Of a stretch of DNA of 22,435 nt, positions 6,890 to 14,616 are shown piece after piece (the stretch's first letter is position 1; each line of letters starts with the position of its first letter). The position numbers were made by a program, and so were the translations under genes. Source of the DNA: Blautia sp. BIOML-A1. Lineage in GTDB: Bacteria; Bacillota; Clostridia; Lachnospirales; Lachnospiraceae. The notes beneath the pieces are model-generated. The model saw only the letters and a program-made list of their open reading frames with translations, had not been told where the DNA came from and made no database searches. The stretch lies in NCBI RefSeq assembly GCF_009883055.1, contig NZ_WWVR01000040.1, positions 1,315 through 23,749 of the forward strand, in the 5' to 3' direction.

Positions 6890-8014
6890 ATGAAAAAAAG
6901 AGCATTGGCAATCGTTATGGCAGGTTTAATGGCAGTATCTATGAGCAGCGTATGTGCATATGCAAAAGACGAAGAAAAAGAAGCGAAAACAGAAGGATTC
7001 TACATTGGTCTGTCAAATGGTTACTGGGGAAATACCTGGCGTGCACAGATGGTAGAGGATTTTGAAAACAAGGCAGAAGAATATAAAGAAGAAGGTATTA
7101 TTTCTGATTATATGATCTCCAACTCAAACAGTGACGCAACAGAGCAGCTAAACCAGATAAATGCAATGATTGATTCAGGAGTTGATGCAATTCTTATTGA
7201 TGCGGTATCTCCTACAACAATTAAATCCGCAGTTGAGAAAGCAAAAGCAAAAGGAATTCTCGTAGTGATTGCAAATGACCCGGCAGCTTATGAAGATACG
7301 ATCTGTGTCTGTGGAGATAATTATACATGGCAGAAGATCCAGGCAATATGGCTGATGGAACAGATCGAAGGAAAAGGCGATATCGTAAAGATCACTGGTG
7401 TATCTGGTAATGCGGCAGATACTATTCGTGAGCAGGCTAATGATGATGTTCTGGCAGAATATCCAGATGTAAATGTTCTTACTTCCGCACCTGGAAACTG
7501 GTCACAGACAGATGCACAGTCCGTTATGACGACATTTTTATCAAGCTACGACAGTATTGATGCGATTCTTGAACAGGACGTAATGGCAGAAGGTGTTATC
7601 AAAGCATATGAAAATGCCGGTAAAGATATCCCGGTTATGACAGGAGATTACACAAAATCCTTCTTTGCAAAATGGGCAGAAATGGAAGATCTTAATACAA
7701 TTGGTGTTCCGTATGCACCAGGTAATGCAACTGTAGCACTTGAGGTAGCTGTGAGATTGCTTCAGGGAAAAGAAATCGATGAGGCTAATTTAGTTGCAAA
7801 TCCAATGGATGAAAATCTGATTAATACAATCATGGTAGCCCCGCCGTACGTTGTTACCAAGGAAGCACAGCCGGACGCTACGTGGATGGAAGGACTGGAA
7901 AATACAGAAGCTATTTCACTGGATGAAGCAATGGAACTGTTAAAAGATTCAGCTGACACGGCTGCATTAGACGGTTATATGTCAGACGAAGCTGTCGACA
8001 AATTATTCAAATAA
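6890..8014 (+). CDS. Sugar-type ABC transporter substrate-binding protein (RbsB-like)
   Basis: This 374-residue periplasmic-binding-protein-type I receptor has a signal peptide (basic MKKR, hydrophobic stretch to about residue 20). The mature part follows the RbsB/xylose-binding pattern: YIGLSNGYWGNTWRAQM (about 38-54), DAILIDAVSPTTI, a second-domain segment beginning GKGDIVKITGVSG, and an ALDGYMSDEAVDKLF tail. The signal ends SSVCAYAKD. The cysteine is preceded by valine and does not make a standard lipobox, while AYA before Lys26 fits signal peptidase I. Aromatic residues near the N-terminus (YWGNTW) probably line the ligand pocket. It lies 55 bp after the hydrolase with its own AAGGAG site and is followed by a hairpin that would keep its transcript level above that of the ATPase. 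The ligand is unknown and need not be a sugar. Confidence 0.92.
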   Translation: MKKRALAIVMAGLMAVSMSSVCAYAKDEEKEAKTEGFYIGLSNGYWGNTWRAQMVEDFENKAEEYKEEGIISDYMISNSNSDATEQLNQINAMIDSGVDAILIDAVSPTTIKSAVEKAKAKGILVVIANDPAAYEDTICVCGDNYTWQKIQAIWLMEQIEGKGDIVKITGVSGNAADTIREQANDDVLAEYPDVNVLTSAPGNWSQTDAQSVMTTFLSSYDSIDAILEQDVMAEGVIKAYENAGKDIPVMTGDYTKSFFAKWAEMEDLNTIGVPYAPGNATVALEVAVRLLQGKEIDEANLVANPMDENLINTIMVAPPYVVTKEAQPDATWMEGLENTEAISLDEAMELLKDSADTAALDGYMSDEAVDKLFK

Positions 8015-8015
8015 A

Positions 8016-8027
8016 GAAACCGTATTC
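8016..8027 (+). promoter_or_regulatory. Possible third operator-like site after the binding-protein gene
   Basis: GAAACCGTATTC differs at one position from the rightward operator and lies two bases past the binding-protein stop codon, directly before the hairpin at 8029-8062. It is less palindromic than the other two sites. It may be an auxiliary operator or a chance match. Confidence 0.35.
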
Positions 8028-8028
8028 A

Positions 8029-8068
8029 GGGACTGGCGGTAGTTGATGCCTCCGCCAGTCCTGTTTTT
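8029..8068 (+). terminator. Intrinsic terminator/attenuator between binding protein and ATPase
   Basis: There is an 11-bp GC-rich stem (8029-8039 with 8052-8062, GGACTGGCGG pairing with CCGCCAGTCC), a 12-nt loop and five T residues at 8064-8068. No separate promoter is evident before the ATPase, so this is probably a partial terminator that gives more binding protein than membrane components, a common arrangement in ABC import operons. Confidence 0.78.
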
Positions 8069-8097
8069 AATATAGACAGGATACAGGAGGAGGCAAT

Positions 8098-9588
8098 ATG
8101 GGGCTTGTTTTTCAAAATATATCAAAAAAATATGGTGCTGTTGTAGCAATAAAACACGCTGAAATGGAAATTGAAAATGGAGAAGTCAGGGCTATTTTAG
8201 GTGGAAATGGATCTGGAAAGTCGACATTGGCAAAAGCTCTGGGTGGACTGATAAGTAAAAATTCCGGAGAAATTATTTTTGACGGACAATCGATTGATTT
8301 CAAATCACCGAAAGAAGCGAAAAAAAATCATGTAATAATGACAAGCCAGGAACTGAGTCTGTTCGGAAATCTGACAGTAGAAGAAAATATCTGCATATGT
8401 GACGTACCTTTAAAAGGCATTTTTACAGATAAAAAAAGAATTAAAGAAAAGTCGCTGGAAATTTTAGAGGTGATGAAATTAGAAAACATTGCGACAAAAA
8501 AAGTAGAAGATCTTGCACCAAACCAGCAGTATATGGTAGAACTTGCCAAAGCACTAGTTCAGGAACCAAAACTTCTTATTATTGATGAGATCACGTCAGC
8601 TTTATACAGAGAAGATGTAGAAATCGTTGATGATATTATAAAAGATCTGAAGAAAAAGGGATGTATGGTTTTGTTTATTTCGCATCGTATGTCAGAATTA
8701 TATGCTATGTGTGACAGTGTCACTATTATGAAAAACGGAGAGACACTTGGTACTTATCCGATGCAGGAAAAAACAGAGAGTGAGTTACTTTCTCTGATGG
8801 TAGGTTCTAAGGTAGAAACTGGCAGACAACATAAAAACCGGCAGGCAAAGAGTGAAAAAGATATATTGATCAAAGCACCACACATAAAAATTCCTTCATA
8901 TGGAACAGAAGAAAGTCTGGAGATCAGAAAGGGAGAGATTATAGGTGTTGCAGGACTGCAGGGACATGGACAGACCGATCTTGTCAATTCGCTGTATGGT
9001 AACTTGGGAGAAATAAAAATCAACATCAATGGCAAAGAGGTTTCAATCCATAATTCCAGACAGGCGGTTTCAAATGGATTTGCATTTATTTCCGGTGACA
9101 GGGAACGGGATGGAACATTCCAAGAGCGTAATCTGGCTGAGAACCTTGCAGCAGTGAAAGAACTGGTTAAACATGAAAAAATCGGTGATTCCAGGTCTGT
9201 CCTGGATAGCTTTAATGTTAAATATGATAATCCCGGACAGTTGATTACTGCATTGAGCGGTGGTAACCAGCAGAAAGTTGTTGTAGGACGGTGGTTAAGC
9301 ACAAAGCCGCGGCTTCTTCTGGCAAATGACCCTACAAAAGGCATTGATGTTAAAGCAAGAACAGATCTTCATAAAGAGTTTGTGAAACTTGCAGAAGAGG
9401 GAAATGCGGTAATCATGATTTCCAGTGATGATGATGAGCTGGTAAATGTTACATCTATGGCAGAATGTTCAAGGGTTATTGTTATGTATGAAGGGCATAT
9501 TTCTGCAATTCTTGAGGGCGATGCTATTACAAGAGAGAACATTTCGGCGGCATCTATGCCGATTGAAGAAAAACAAATGCAGGCATAA
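8098..9588 (+). CDS. Sugar-type ABC transporter ATP-binding protein, two NBDs (RbsA/MglA-like)
   Basis: This 496-residue protein has two nucleotide-binding domains. NBD1 has an intact Walker A GGNGSGKST (35-43), Walker B IIDEITSAL (161-169) and an H-loop His196, but its signature reads LAPNQQY (139-145) instead of a glycine-containing LSxG motif. NBD2 has a degenerate Walker A GLQGHGQTD (286-294), usual for this family, a good signature LSGGNQQ (386-392), and ANDPTKGID (409-417) in place of LDEPTRGID. Paired head to tail, NBD1 Walker A plus NBD2 signature would form one competent ATP site; the other looks non-catalytic. AGGAGGAGG precedes the ATG at 8098. It powers import with the two following permeases. 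Confidence 0.93.
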   Translation: MGLVFQNISKKYGAVVAIKHAEMEIENGEVRAILGGNGSGKSTLAKALGGLISKNSGEIIFDGQSIDFKSPKEAKKNHVIMTSQELSLFGNLTVEENICICDVPLKGIFTDKKRIKEKSLEILEVMKLENIATKKVEDLAPNQQYMVELAKALVQEPKLLIIDEITSALYREDVEIVDDIIKDLKKKGCMVLFISHRMSELYAMCDSVTIMKNGETLGTYPMQEKTESELLSLMVGSKVETGRQHKNRQAKSEKDILIKAPHIKIPSYGTEESLEIRKGEIIGVAGLQGHGQTDLVNSLYGNLGEIKININGKEVSIHNSRQAVSNGFAFISGDRERDGTFQERNLAENLAAVKELVKHEKIGDSRSVLDSFNVKYDNPGQLITALSGGNQQKVVVGRWLSTKPRLLLANDPTKGIDVKARTDLHKEFVKLAEEGNAVIMISSDDDELVNVTSMAECSRVIVMYEGHISAILEGDAITRENISAASMPIEEKQMQA

Positions 9589-9609
9589 TTGAAAGGAGGA
9601 TAAAATCAG

Positions 9610-10584
9610 ATGAACAAAGTAAAGAAACTGATGTCATGGAATGCATTTCCGGCATTATTATTGTTTGTAATATTTCTTGGGATTAATGGAGTAATGACAG
9701 GTGGACTGAGTGTATCTTTTTTTCGATCCTTCATTTCCACTAATGCAGGTGCAATTTGTGTGGCAATCGGTGTAACTGCTACGATTCTTGTTGCAGGTAC
9801 TGATATTTCTCTTGGTTCGATCGTGTCGCTGGTAAATGTGGTTATTGTTACTGCTTTTGAGAAAGGATTTTCTGTACCGCAGGCTGCATTGCTGGGGTTG
9901 TTGACTGCAGTTCTGTGTGGAATGTTTAATGGTTTTGTTGTAGGCATCATGAGAGTTAATCCGCTGCTGGCAACATTTGCAACATCAATTGCATTTGCAG
10001 GAATTGCATTATGGATTTTGCCATATCCTGGTGGCTATATTGATTTCACTTTTGGTGATTGGTATCTAGGAAATATGTTTGGTATTATTCCGACGCCTGT
10101 AGTATTGATAGCCATTCTTGTACTTATATGGATATTTGTAATGAAATTACCTGTGGGATTGCATATTTATGCGTTGGGTAAAGATGTAAAGAAGGCGTAT
10201 GCATCAGGAATAAATGTTGCTGCGTTAAGATTTTTTGTGCATACATTTGCCGGTCTGGCGGCAGGAGTTGCTGGTATTTGTATAAGTGCCAATATATGTG
10301 CCGGAAGTCCGACAGTAGGATCTGCTATGAGTATGAATTCTATCGCAGCGGCAGTTATCGGAGGTGTTTCTCTGAATGGAGGAATCGGAGGAATATGGGG
10401 TGGTATTTTTGGCGCATCTTTCCTGAGTATTCTGATTTCTATTGTCGTATCTGCAAATTTAAGTTCTATAGTACAGAGCTTTATACAGGGACTGATCCTG
10501 CTGATTGGAGTTACAGTGTCTATTGCAGCATCAGATAAAGAAATCAAAACAAAAATAAAGAGAGCTATAGGAGGAAAGAGATGA
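9610..10584 (+). CDS. Sugar-type ABC transporter permease 1 (RbsC-like)
   Basis: This 324-residue, strongly hydrophobic protein has about eight to ten membrane segments. It contains GTDISLGS (63-70), corresponding to the GGIDLSVGS motif of RbsC-type permeases, and GGVSLNGGIGGIWGG (251-265), the conserved ATPase-contact/C-terminal motif. AAAGGAGG precedes the ATG by about 11 bases. Its last codons overlap the start of the next permease (ATGA overlap), indicating translational coupling. With its sibling it forms the heteromeric transmembrane channel for the compound captured by the binding protein. Confidence 0.92.
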   Translation: MNKVKKLMSWNAFPALLLFVIFLGINGVMTGGLSVSFFRSFISTNAGAICVAIGVTATILVAGTDISLGSIVSLVNVVIVTAFEKGFSVPQAALLGLLTAVLCGMFNGFVVGIMRVNPLLATFATSIAFAGIALWILPYPGGYIDFTFGDWYLGNMFGIIPTPVVLIAILVLIWIFVMKLPVGLHIYALGKDVKKAYASGINVAALRFFVHTFAGLAAGVAGICISANICAGSPTVGSAMSMNSIAAAVIGGVSLNGGIGGIWGGIFGASFLSILISIVVSANLSSIVQSFIQGLILLIGVTVSIAASDKEIKTKIKRAIGGKR

Positions 10585-11537
10585 AAACACTGAAAAAGCT
10601 TAACAATCCATATCTTCCGGCAATTATAGGAACGGTTGCTCTTTTAATTCTTGGACAGTGTCTGAGCAAAGGTTTTCTGTCTATGAATAATATTTCAAGT
10701 ATTTTGATGACAACGTCAATTCTTACACTTGCGTCAATTGGCCAGGCAGCGGTAATCATATCAGGTGACAGTGGGCTTGACATGTCTGTTGGTGCAATCA
10801 TGTCTATGACAGCTCTCTTTGGTCCAATGATAAATGTAGGATCTGGCGTAGCCTCATTTATTTTAATGATTCCTGCTGTTATGCTTATGGGAGCTGTTGT
10901 CGGTGCAATTAATGGCACCGGAGTTCAAATGTTAAAGGTTGTTCCGCTGGTTATGACGCTGATTATGTCAAATGTTGTAGATGGCTTTTCAATCATGGTT
11001 ACAAAAGGGCAGCCATCTGTTATGGTAGGAAAGGAATTACAGGGAATCTCAAAAACATTAGTAGGTCCACTGAGAATCTTGCCAACAGTAGTGATCATTA
11101 TTCTGATTTTACTGGAAATCCTGTTCCTGAGAAGAAGCCGCTATGGAAGAAGTCTGTTTCTGGCAGGTAATAATAGAAATGCGGCAAATCTCTGTGGTAT
11201 CAACAGTAAAAAGATAATTATCCTGGCGTATGTGTTTGGTGGAGCTATGGCGGGATTTGCAGGGCTTATGCTGGTTGGATATGCAGGAACGGCACAGATG
11301 AATATGGCAAGCAGCTATACGATGCTTTCTGTTGCAGCAGTAGTTATTGGTGGAACCAAACTGACAGGTGGAAAAGGTACATTTATTGGAGGTGCTCTTG
11401 GTGCTTTGGTGCTGGTACTTATTACAAATATTCTTCAGGCATTAAATATGGCCGCAGGATTAAGATCGCTGATCCAGGGAATTATTCTGATCGTGATTCT
11501 GATGATGAACAGCAGAGCACCTAAGCTTCGACAGTAA
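10581..11537 (+). CDS. Sugar-type ABC transporter permease 2 (RbsC-like)
   Basis: This 318-residue integral membrane protein is homologous to the preceding gene. SGDSGLDMSVGA (61-72) and GGTKLTGGKGTFIGG (257-271) match the two RbsC-type signature regions. The ATG overlaps the upstream stop by 4 bp, and GGAGG within the end of the upstream gene serves as ribosome binding site. Two different permeases rather than a homodimer is a recognised variant of this importer class. The 78 bp after it contain no clear terminator, so transcription probably continues into the LacI-family gene. Confidence 0.92.
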   Translation: MKTLKKLNNPYLPAIIGTVALLILGQCLSKGFLSMNNISSILMTTSILTLASIGQAAVIISGDSGLDMSVGAIMSMTALFGPMINVGSGVASFILMIPAVMLMGAVVGAINGTGVQMLKVVPLVMTLIMSNVVDGFSIMVTKGQPSVMVGKELQGISKTLVGPLRILPTVVIIILILLEILFLRRSRYGRSLFLAGNNRNAANLCGINSKKIIILAYVFGGAMAGFAGLMLVGYAGTAQMNMASSYTMLSVAAVVIGGTKLTGGKGTFIGGALGALVLVLITNILQALNMAAGLRSLIQGIILIVILMMNSRAPKLRQ

Positions 11538-11615
11538 TGATAAATATTATTACCAGAATATCTATTGCGAAAAGAAAGTGCATGATGTAAAATTGAAGAG
11601 AAAAGGAGAAAATGC

Positions 11616-12632
11616 ATGAAGAATGGAAAGTATGGCATTTCAGATGTTGCGGAGATGTTAGGCGTTTCAAAATCAACAGTTTCTCGCGTAATCAATGGAA
11701 ATGAAGGTGTCGGTCCGGAACTTCGTAAAAAAGTGATGGACTTTATCAATGAAATAGGATATCAGCCAAATACGATAGCCCAGAGTTTAAGTAAGGGACG
11801 GATGAACATAGTGGCATTGATACTGGGAGATATTCGAAATCCGTTTTATGCAGATTTGACATTTAATATTCAGAGGATTCTTAACGACAATGGTTATATG
11901 GTAATGGTTCTGAACAGTGAATATAACATTGATAGAGAACTGGAATTCTTGAAATTAACAGAGCAATTTAATTTTGCAGGTTTGATTTTGATAACGGCAC
12001 AGGAAAAAGCAATAGAAGAGAGACTGAAAAATATGGAAATGCCAAAGGTGCTTGTTAACCGTATTTTACCATATTACACAGGAGACTCGGTGTTGATTGA
12101 TAATTTTCAGGCAGGATATCAGGCAACTATGCATCTGATTGAACTGGGACATCGTCACATAGGCTTTGTCAAAGGACCAGGGGTGTCTTCTGCATCCAGT
12201 CAGCGTTTTGCGGGTTACCGACAGGTACTTGAAAATTATGGTTTTTCTTTTGATGAGGAATGTGTATTTGAGAGTGATCTGAAATTAGAAACAGGACGGG
12301 TACTGGCACAGCGATTTTTAGAAATAAAAGAGCGCCCAAGTGCGATGGTAGTGGTTAATGATATGACTGCAATCGGTTTTATGGATGGCTGTAGGAAGGC
12401 GGGGATTCGTATTCCTGAAGATTTGTCGATCATAAGTTTTGATGATATTGCAATGGCGTCAATGTATGGCATCGAACTGACGACAATAAGCCAGCATGTA
12501 GATGAAATGGGTGAGAAAGCAGCGCATTTGATGTTGAAACAGTTAAATGACAAAGATGCGAAAACAGAGCGTATTATTATGGAGCCCACTTTGATTATAA
12601 GAAAAACGACCTGTGAATGTTCTGAGAACTGA
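11616..12632 (+). CDS. LacI/GalR-family transcriptional regulator
   Basis: This 338-residue regulator has an N-terminal helix-turn-helix ISDVAEMLGVSKSTVSRVIN (8-27), a hinge-helix region NTIAQSLSKG (52-61), and a sugar-binding-protein-like effector domain (VALILGDIRNPFYADL; RFAGYRQVL; ISFDDIAMASM). AAAAGGAG lies upstream of the ATG. It follows the transporter genes co-directionally and is the only local candidate to bind the mirrored GAAACCGTTTTC operators at the divergent promoters, so it probably represses both arms until the imported compound or a metabolite binds. No operator is apparent immediately before this gene; it is likely expressed from the operon, giving feedback control. The ligand is unknown. 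Confidence 0.93.
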   Translation: MKNGKYGISDVAEMLGVSKSTVSRVINGNEGVGPELRKKVMDFINEIGYQPNTIAQSLSKGRMNIVALILGDIRNPFYADLTFNIQRILNDNGYMVMVLNSEYNIDRELEFLKLTEQFNFAGLILITAQEKAIEERLKNMEMPKVLVNRILPYYTGDSVLIDNFQAGYQATMHLIELGHRHIGFVKGPGVSSASSQRFAGYRQVLENYGFSFDEECVFESDLKLETGRVLAQRFLEIKERPSAMVVVNDMTAIGFMDGCRKAGIRIPEDLSIISFDDIAMASMYGIELTTISQHVDEMGEKAAHLMLKQLNDKDAKTERIIMEPTLIIRKTTCECSEN

Positions 12633-12702
12633 AAGTTTTGCCAGTTGGAGAGACTCGTTGACGGCAGTTTGCGAATTCTATATGGAAAGTGGTGGAAAAT
12701 AA

Positions 12703-13176
12703 GTGCATAGAATGAAACGGGTAGAGGATTCCCAAACAGAGAATACATTTTTGGTCATGAATAAACATATCAACTGTTATGGGCGCCTCTTTGGTGGAGT
12801 GTTAATGCAGTGGATTGATGAGATGGCGGGGATTGTAGCTCGTCGTCATGCCGGTACGATTGTAACAACAGCCTGTGTAGATAACCTGAATTTTAAAGCA
12901 GGTGCTTATCTGGGAGATATAGTTGTGCTGATTGGGAAGCTGACCTATGTGGGCAGGACCTCTATGGAGGTGCGAATTGATACTTATGTAGAGGAGTTGG
13001 ATGGAACACGCAGGATGATCAACAGAGCTTATGAAGTTATGGTAGCACTGGATGAGAATGACAACAAAGTAGAAGTACCAGGTCTTATTGTAGAGACAGC
13101 GTCTGAAAAGGCAGAATGGGAAGGCGGAGAAAAGCGCTATGTGCTGCGGAAGGAAAGACGAAGAGAAGGGTACTGA
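12703..13176 (+). CDS. Hotdog-fold acyl-CoA thioesterase (acyl-CoA hydrolase, YciA/BACH-like)
   Basis: This protein of about 157 residues has the hotdog thioesterase pattern: HINCYGRLFGGVLMQWIDEMAG (about 22-43, likely catalytic Asp39), then TTACVDNLNFKAGAYLGD and MEVRIDTYVEE. Members hydrolyse acyl-CoA to acid and CoA. Two starts are possible: GTG at 12703, spaced 7 nt from GGTGG, or ATG at 12712, where many relatives would begin (MKRVEDS) but with a less well spaced site; I keep the GTG. It lies 70 bp after the regulator and before a strong terminator, so it is probably the last gene of the rightward operon. In context it could release CoA from acyl-CoA intermediates or products. Confidence 0.88.
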   Translation: MHRMKRVEDSQTENTFLVMNKHINCYGRLFGGVLMQWIDEMAGIVARRHAGTIVTTACVDNLNFKAGAYLGDIVVLIGKLTYVGRTSMEVRIDTYVEELDGTRRMINRAYEVMVALDENDNKVEVPGLIVETASEKAEWEGGEKRYVLRKERRREGY

Positions 13177-13185
13177 TGTTAATAG

Positions 13186-13243
13186 AGCCTGAGGCTATCT
13201 GGCGTATTATGTCAGGTAGTCTCAGGCTTGTTCTCGCATTTTT
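13186..13243 (+). terminator. Intrinsic terminator ending the rightward operon
   Basis: A perfect 8-bp stem AGCCTGAG/CTCAGGCT (13186-13193 with 13221-13228) continues inward through further pairs with a few G-T wobbles to about 17 pairs, and is followed by a T-rich stretch ending in TTTTT at 13239-13243. Confidence 0.78.
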
Positions 13244-13275
13244 ACATATTAAAATAGAATATAGCAATTATAAGT

Positions 13276-13320
13276 AAGTGCCATACAGAGCAGTAGAAAA
13301 TCGTATGGCACTTTTGTTGT
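13276..13320. terminator. Second hairpin terminator
   Basis: There is a perfect 11-bp stem (13276-13286 AAGTGCCATAC with 13303-13313), a 16-nt loop and a TTTTGTTGT tail. It backs up the preceding terminator and isolates the following gene's promoter. The stretch 13177-13424 holds only these hairpins and that promoter. Confidence 0.75.
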
Positions 13321-13353
13321 ATCTCAAGTAAGCAACGTGATCGTGTTCAATGA

Positions 13354-13382
13354 TTGACAGCAAAAGCAGGGTTTGCTACACT
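13354..13382 (+). promoter_or_regulatory. Promoter of the carbonic-anhydrase-like gene
   Basis: There is a consensus -35 TTGACA (13354-13359), a 17-bp spacer and a -10 TACACT (13377-13382), with the predicted start about 35 bp before the ATG at 13425. Confidence 0.8.
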
Positions 13383-13424
13383 GAAAACATATTGGTAGAA
13401 TTGTAGAAGTTAGAGGAAAATACC

Positions 13425-13928
13425 ATGAATTATAAAAGTGTAAAAATATCAGAAGATGCGAGAATCTCAAAGCAGTCTGTACTCGTAGGGGATGTGACGA
13501 TTGGGAGGGACAGCTGTGTGCTTTATTTTACAGTGATCCGTGGAGACGAGGCGCCGGTTGTGATCGGGGAGGAGTCGAATATTCAGGAAAACTGTACCGT
13601 CCATGTAAGCCGTAACATGCCGGTCCATATTGGAAACAATGTCACCGTAGGACATAATGCAGTGATCCATGGCTGTACGATCGGAGACAGAAGCCTGATT
13701 GGAATGGGAGCAGTGATTCTTGATGGCACCAAGATTGGAAACGACTGCATCATAGGTGCCGGAAGCCTTGTGACGAAGAATACTGTGATCCCAGATTGCT
13801 CTCTCGTGATGGGAAGCCCGGCAAAGATCAAACGAAACCTTACCTGGGAAGAAAAATTGAGAAATCTTGAAAATAGCAAAAGATATGTGAATGTTTCCAG
13901 GAAGATGAAGGAACAGGGAGTATTATAA
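13425..13928 (+). CDS. Gamma-carbonic-anhydrase-like hexapeptide-repeat protein (YrdA family)
   Basis: This 167-residue left-handed beta-helix protein is built of hexapeptide repeats (VGDVTIG, VIGEESNIQENCTVH, HIGNNVTVGHNAVIHGCTIGDRSLIGMGAVILDG). His60, His77 and His82 fit the three-histidine metal site of the family, with the last two spaced as in Cam. A C-terminal helix (TWEEKLRNLENSKRYV) closes it. Such proteins form trimers. Some are carbonic anhydrases; many bacterial YrdA/PaaY/CaiE types have weak or other activity, including acyl-CoA-related roles, so the activity is uncertain. AGAGG precedes the ATG. The gene has its own promoter, and a GNAT gene follows after 35 bp. Confidence 0.88.
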   Translation: MNYKSVKISEDARISKQSVLVGDVTIGRDSCVLYFTVIRGDEAPVVIGEESNIQENCTVHVSRNMPVHIGNNVTVGHNAVIHGCTIGDRSLIGMGAVILDGTKIGNDCIIGAGSLVTKNTVIPDCSLVMGSPAKIKRNLTWEEKLRNLENSKRYVNVSRKMKEQGVL

Positions 13929-13963
13929 GAAATTATTATAATTTACAGAGAGCGAGGGAAAAT

Positions 13964-14455
13964 ATGTCCTGTATAATAAGAAAAGCAACAGAACAGGATC
14001 TTACGAGAGTGCGGGAGATATATGGAATTGCACGAAATTTCATGAGAGACAATGGTAATCTTACACAGTGGGGCAAAGGAGATGAACCGGAAAATCTGAC
14101 GGAAGATGATATCCGACAGGGAAATTTATATGCACTGACAGACAATGCCGGGGAGATTCATGCAGTATTTGTATTCATGATAGGAGAAGACCCGACATAT
14201 CTGAAGATTGAACAAGGAAACTGGATATCAGCTGAGCCATATGGTGTCGTACACAGAGTGGCAAGTGACGGAAGCGTTCATGGTGTTCTGGGACGGATCA
14301 TGGATTACTGCAAAGGACAGATGCCGCATCTCAGGATAGACACACATGAGGACAATAAAGTAATGCAGCATGTGATTGAAAAATGTGGATTTGTACGATG
14401 CGGAATCATTTATGTGTCGGATGGAACACCACGAATTGCATATGAATGCAGATAA
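13964..14455 (+). CDS. GNAT-family N-acetyltransferase
   Basis: This 163-residue protein has the GNAT layout. An N-terminal RKATEQDLTRVREIYGIARNF strand-helix is followed by LYALTDNAGEIHAVFVFMIGED, a motif-A region around VHRVASDGSVHGVLGRIMDYC (pyrophosphate loop for acetyl-CoA), and motif B as IDTHEDNKVMQHVIEKCGFVRCGIIYV. It would transfer an acetyl group from acetyl-CoA to an amine substrate that cannot be predicted. GAGGG lies before the ATG. It probably shares a transcript with the upstream carbonic-anhydrase-like gene. The following 161 bp to the next start contain a small hairpin (14468-14490) but no gene. Confidence 0.88.
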   Translation: MSCIIRKATEQDLTRVREIYGIARNFMRDNGNLTQWGKGDEPENLTEDDIRQGNLYALTDNAGEIHAVFVFMIGEDPTYLKIEQGNWISAEPYGVVHRVASDGSVHGVLGRIMDYCKGQMPHLRIDTHEDNKVMQHVIEKCGFVRCGIIYVSDGTPRIAYECR

Positions 14456-14467
14456 GAGGAAAGTGGC

Positions 14468-14490
14468 TACTGTGAACGGAATGAACAGTA
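14468..14490. repeat. Small palindrome related to the one at 17942-17968
   Basis: A 6-bp perfect stem TACTGT/ACAGTA flanks an 11-nt loop. It shares 17 of 22 bases with the third hairpin between the two dehydratase pairs, including the same 11-nt loop length. It is possibly a dispersed intergenic repeat, or a weak terminator after the GNAT gene. Confidence 0.45.
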
Positions 14491-14616
14491 ATGAGAAGCA
14501 GACATGACCGCTTTGTTTCTGCATAAAAACTTGCATTCTCTTAATAGAAGGAAGATAATGACATAGTCGGCAGGAATGTCGTCTTTTGAAAAATTATCTT
14601 GGGAGTTGAGGAAAAA

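Noticed and set aside
8754..9344. 196-residue minus-strand frame
   Set aside because: Antisense shadow of the ABC ATPase gene.
12658..12685. Possible internal promoter before the thioesterase (TTGACG with TATATG)
   Set aside because: The spacer is only 15 bp and the -10 is a poor match; operon read-through explains expression well enough.
12236..12748. 170-residue minus-strand frame
   Set aside because: Antisense to the LacI-family gene and the start of the thioesterase, without domain similarity.
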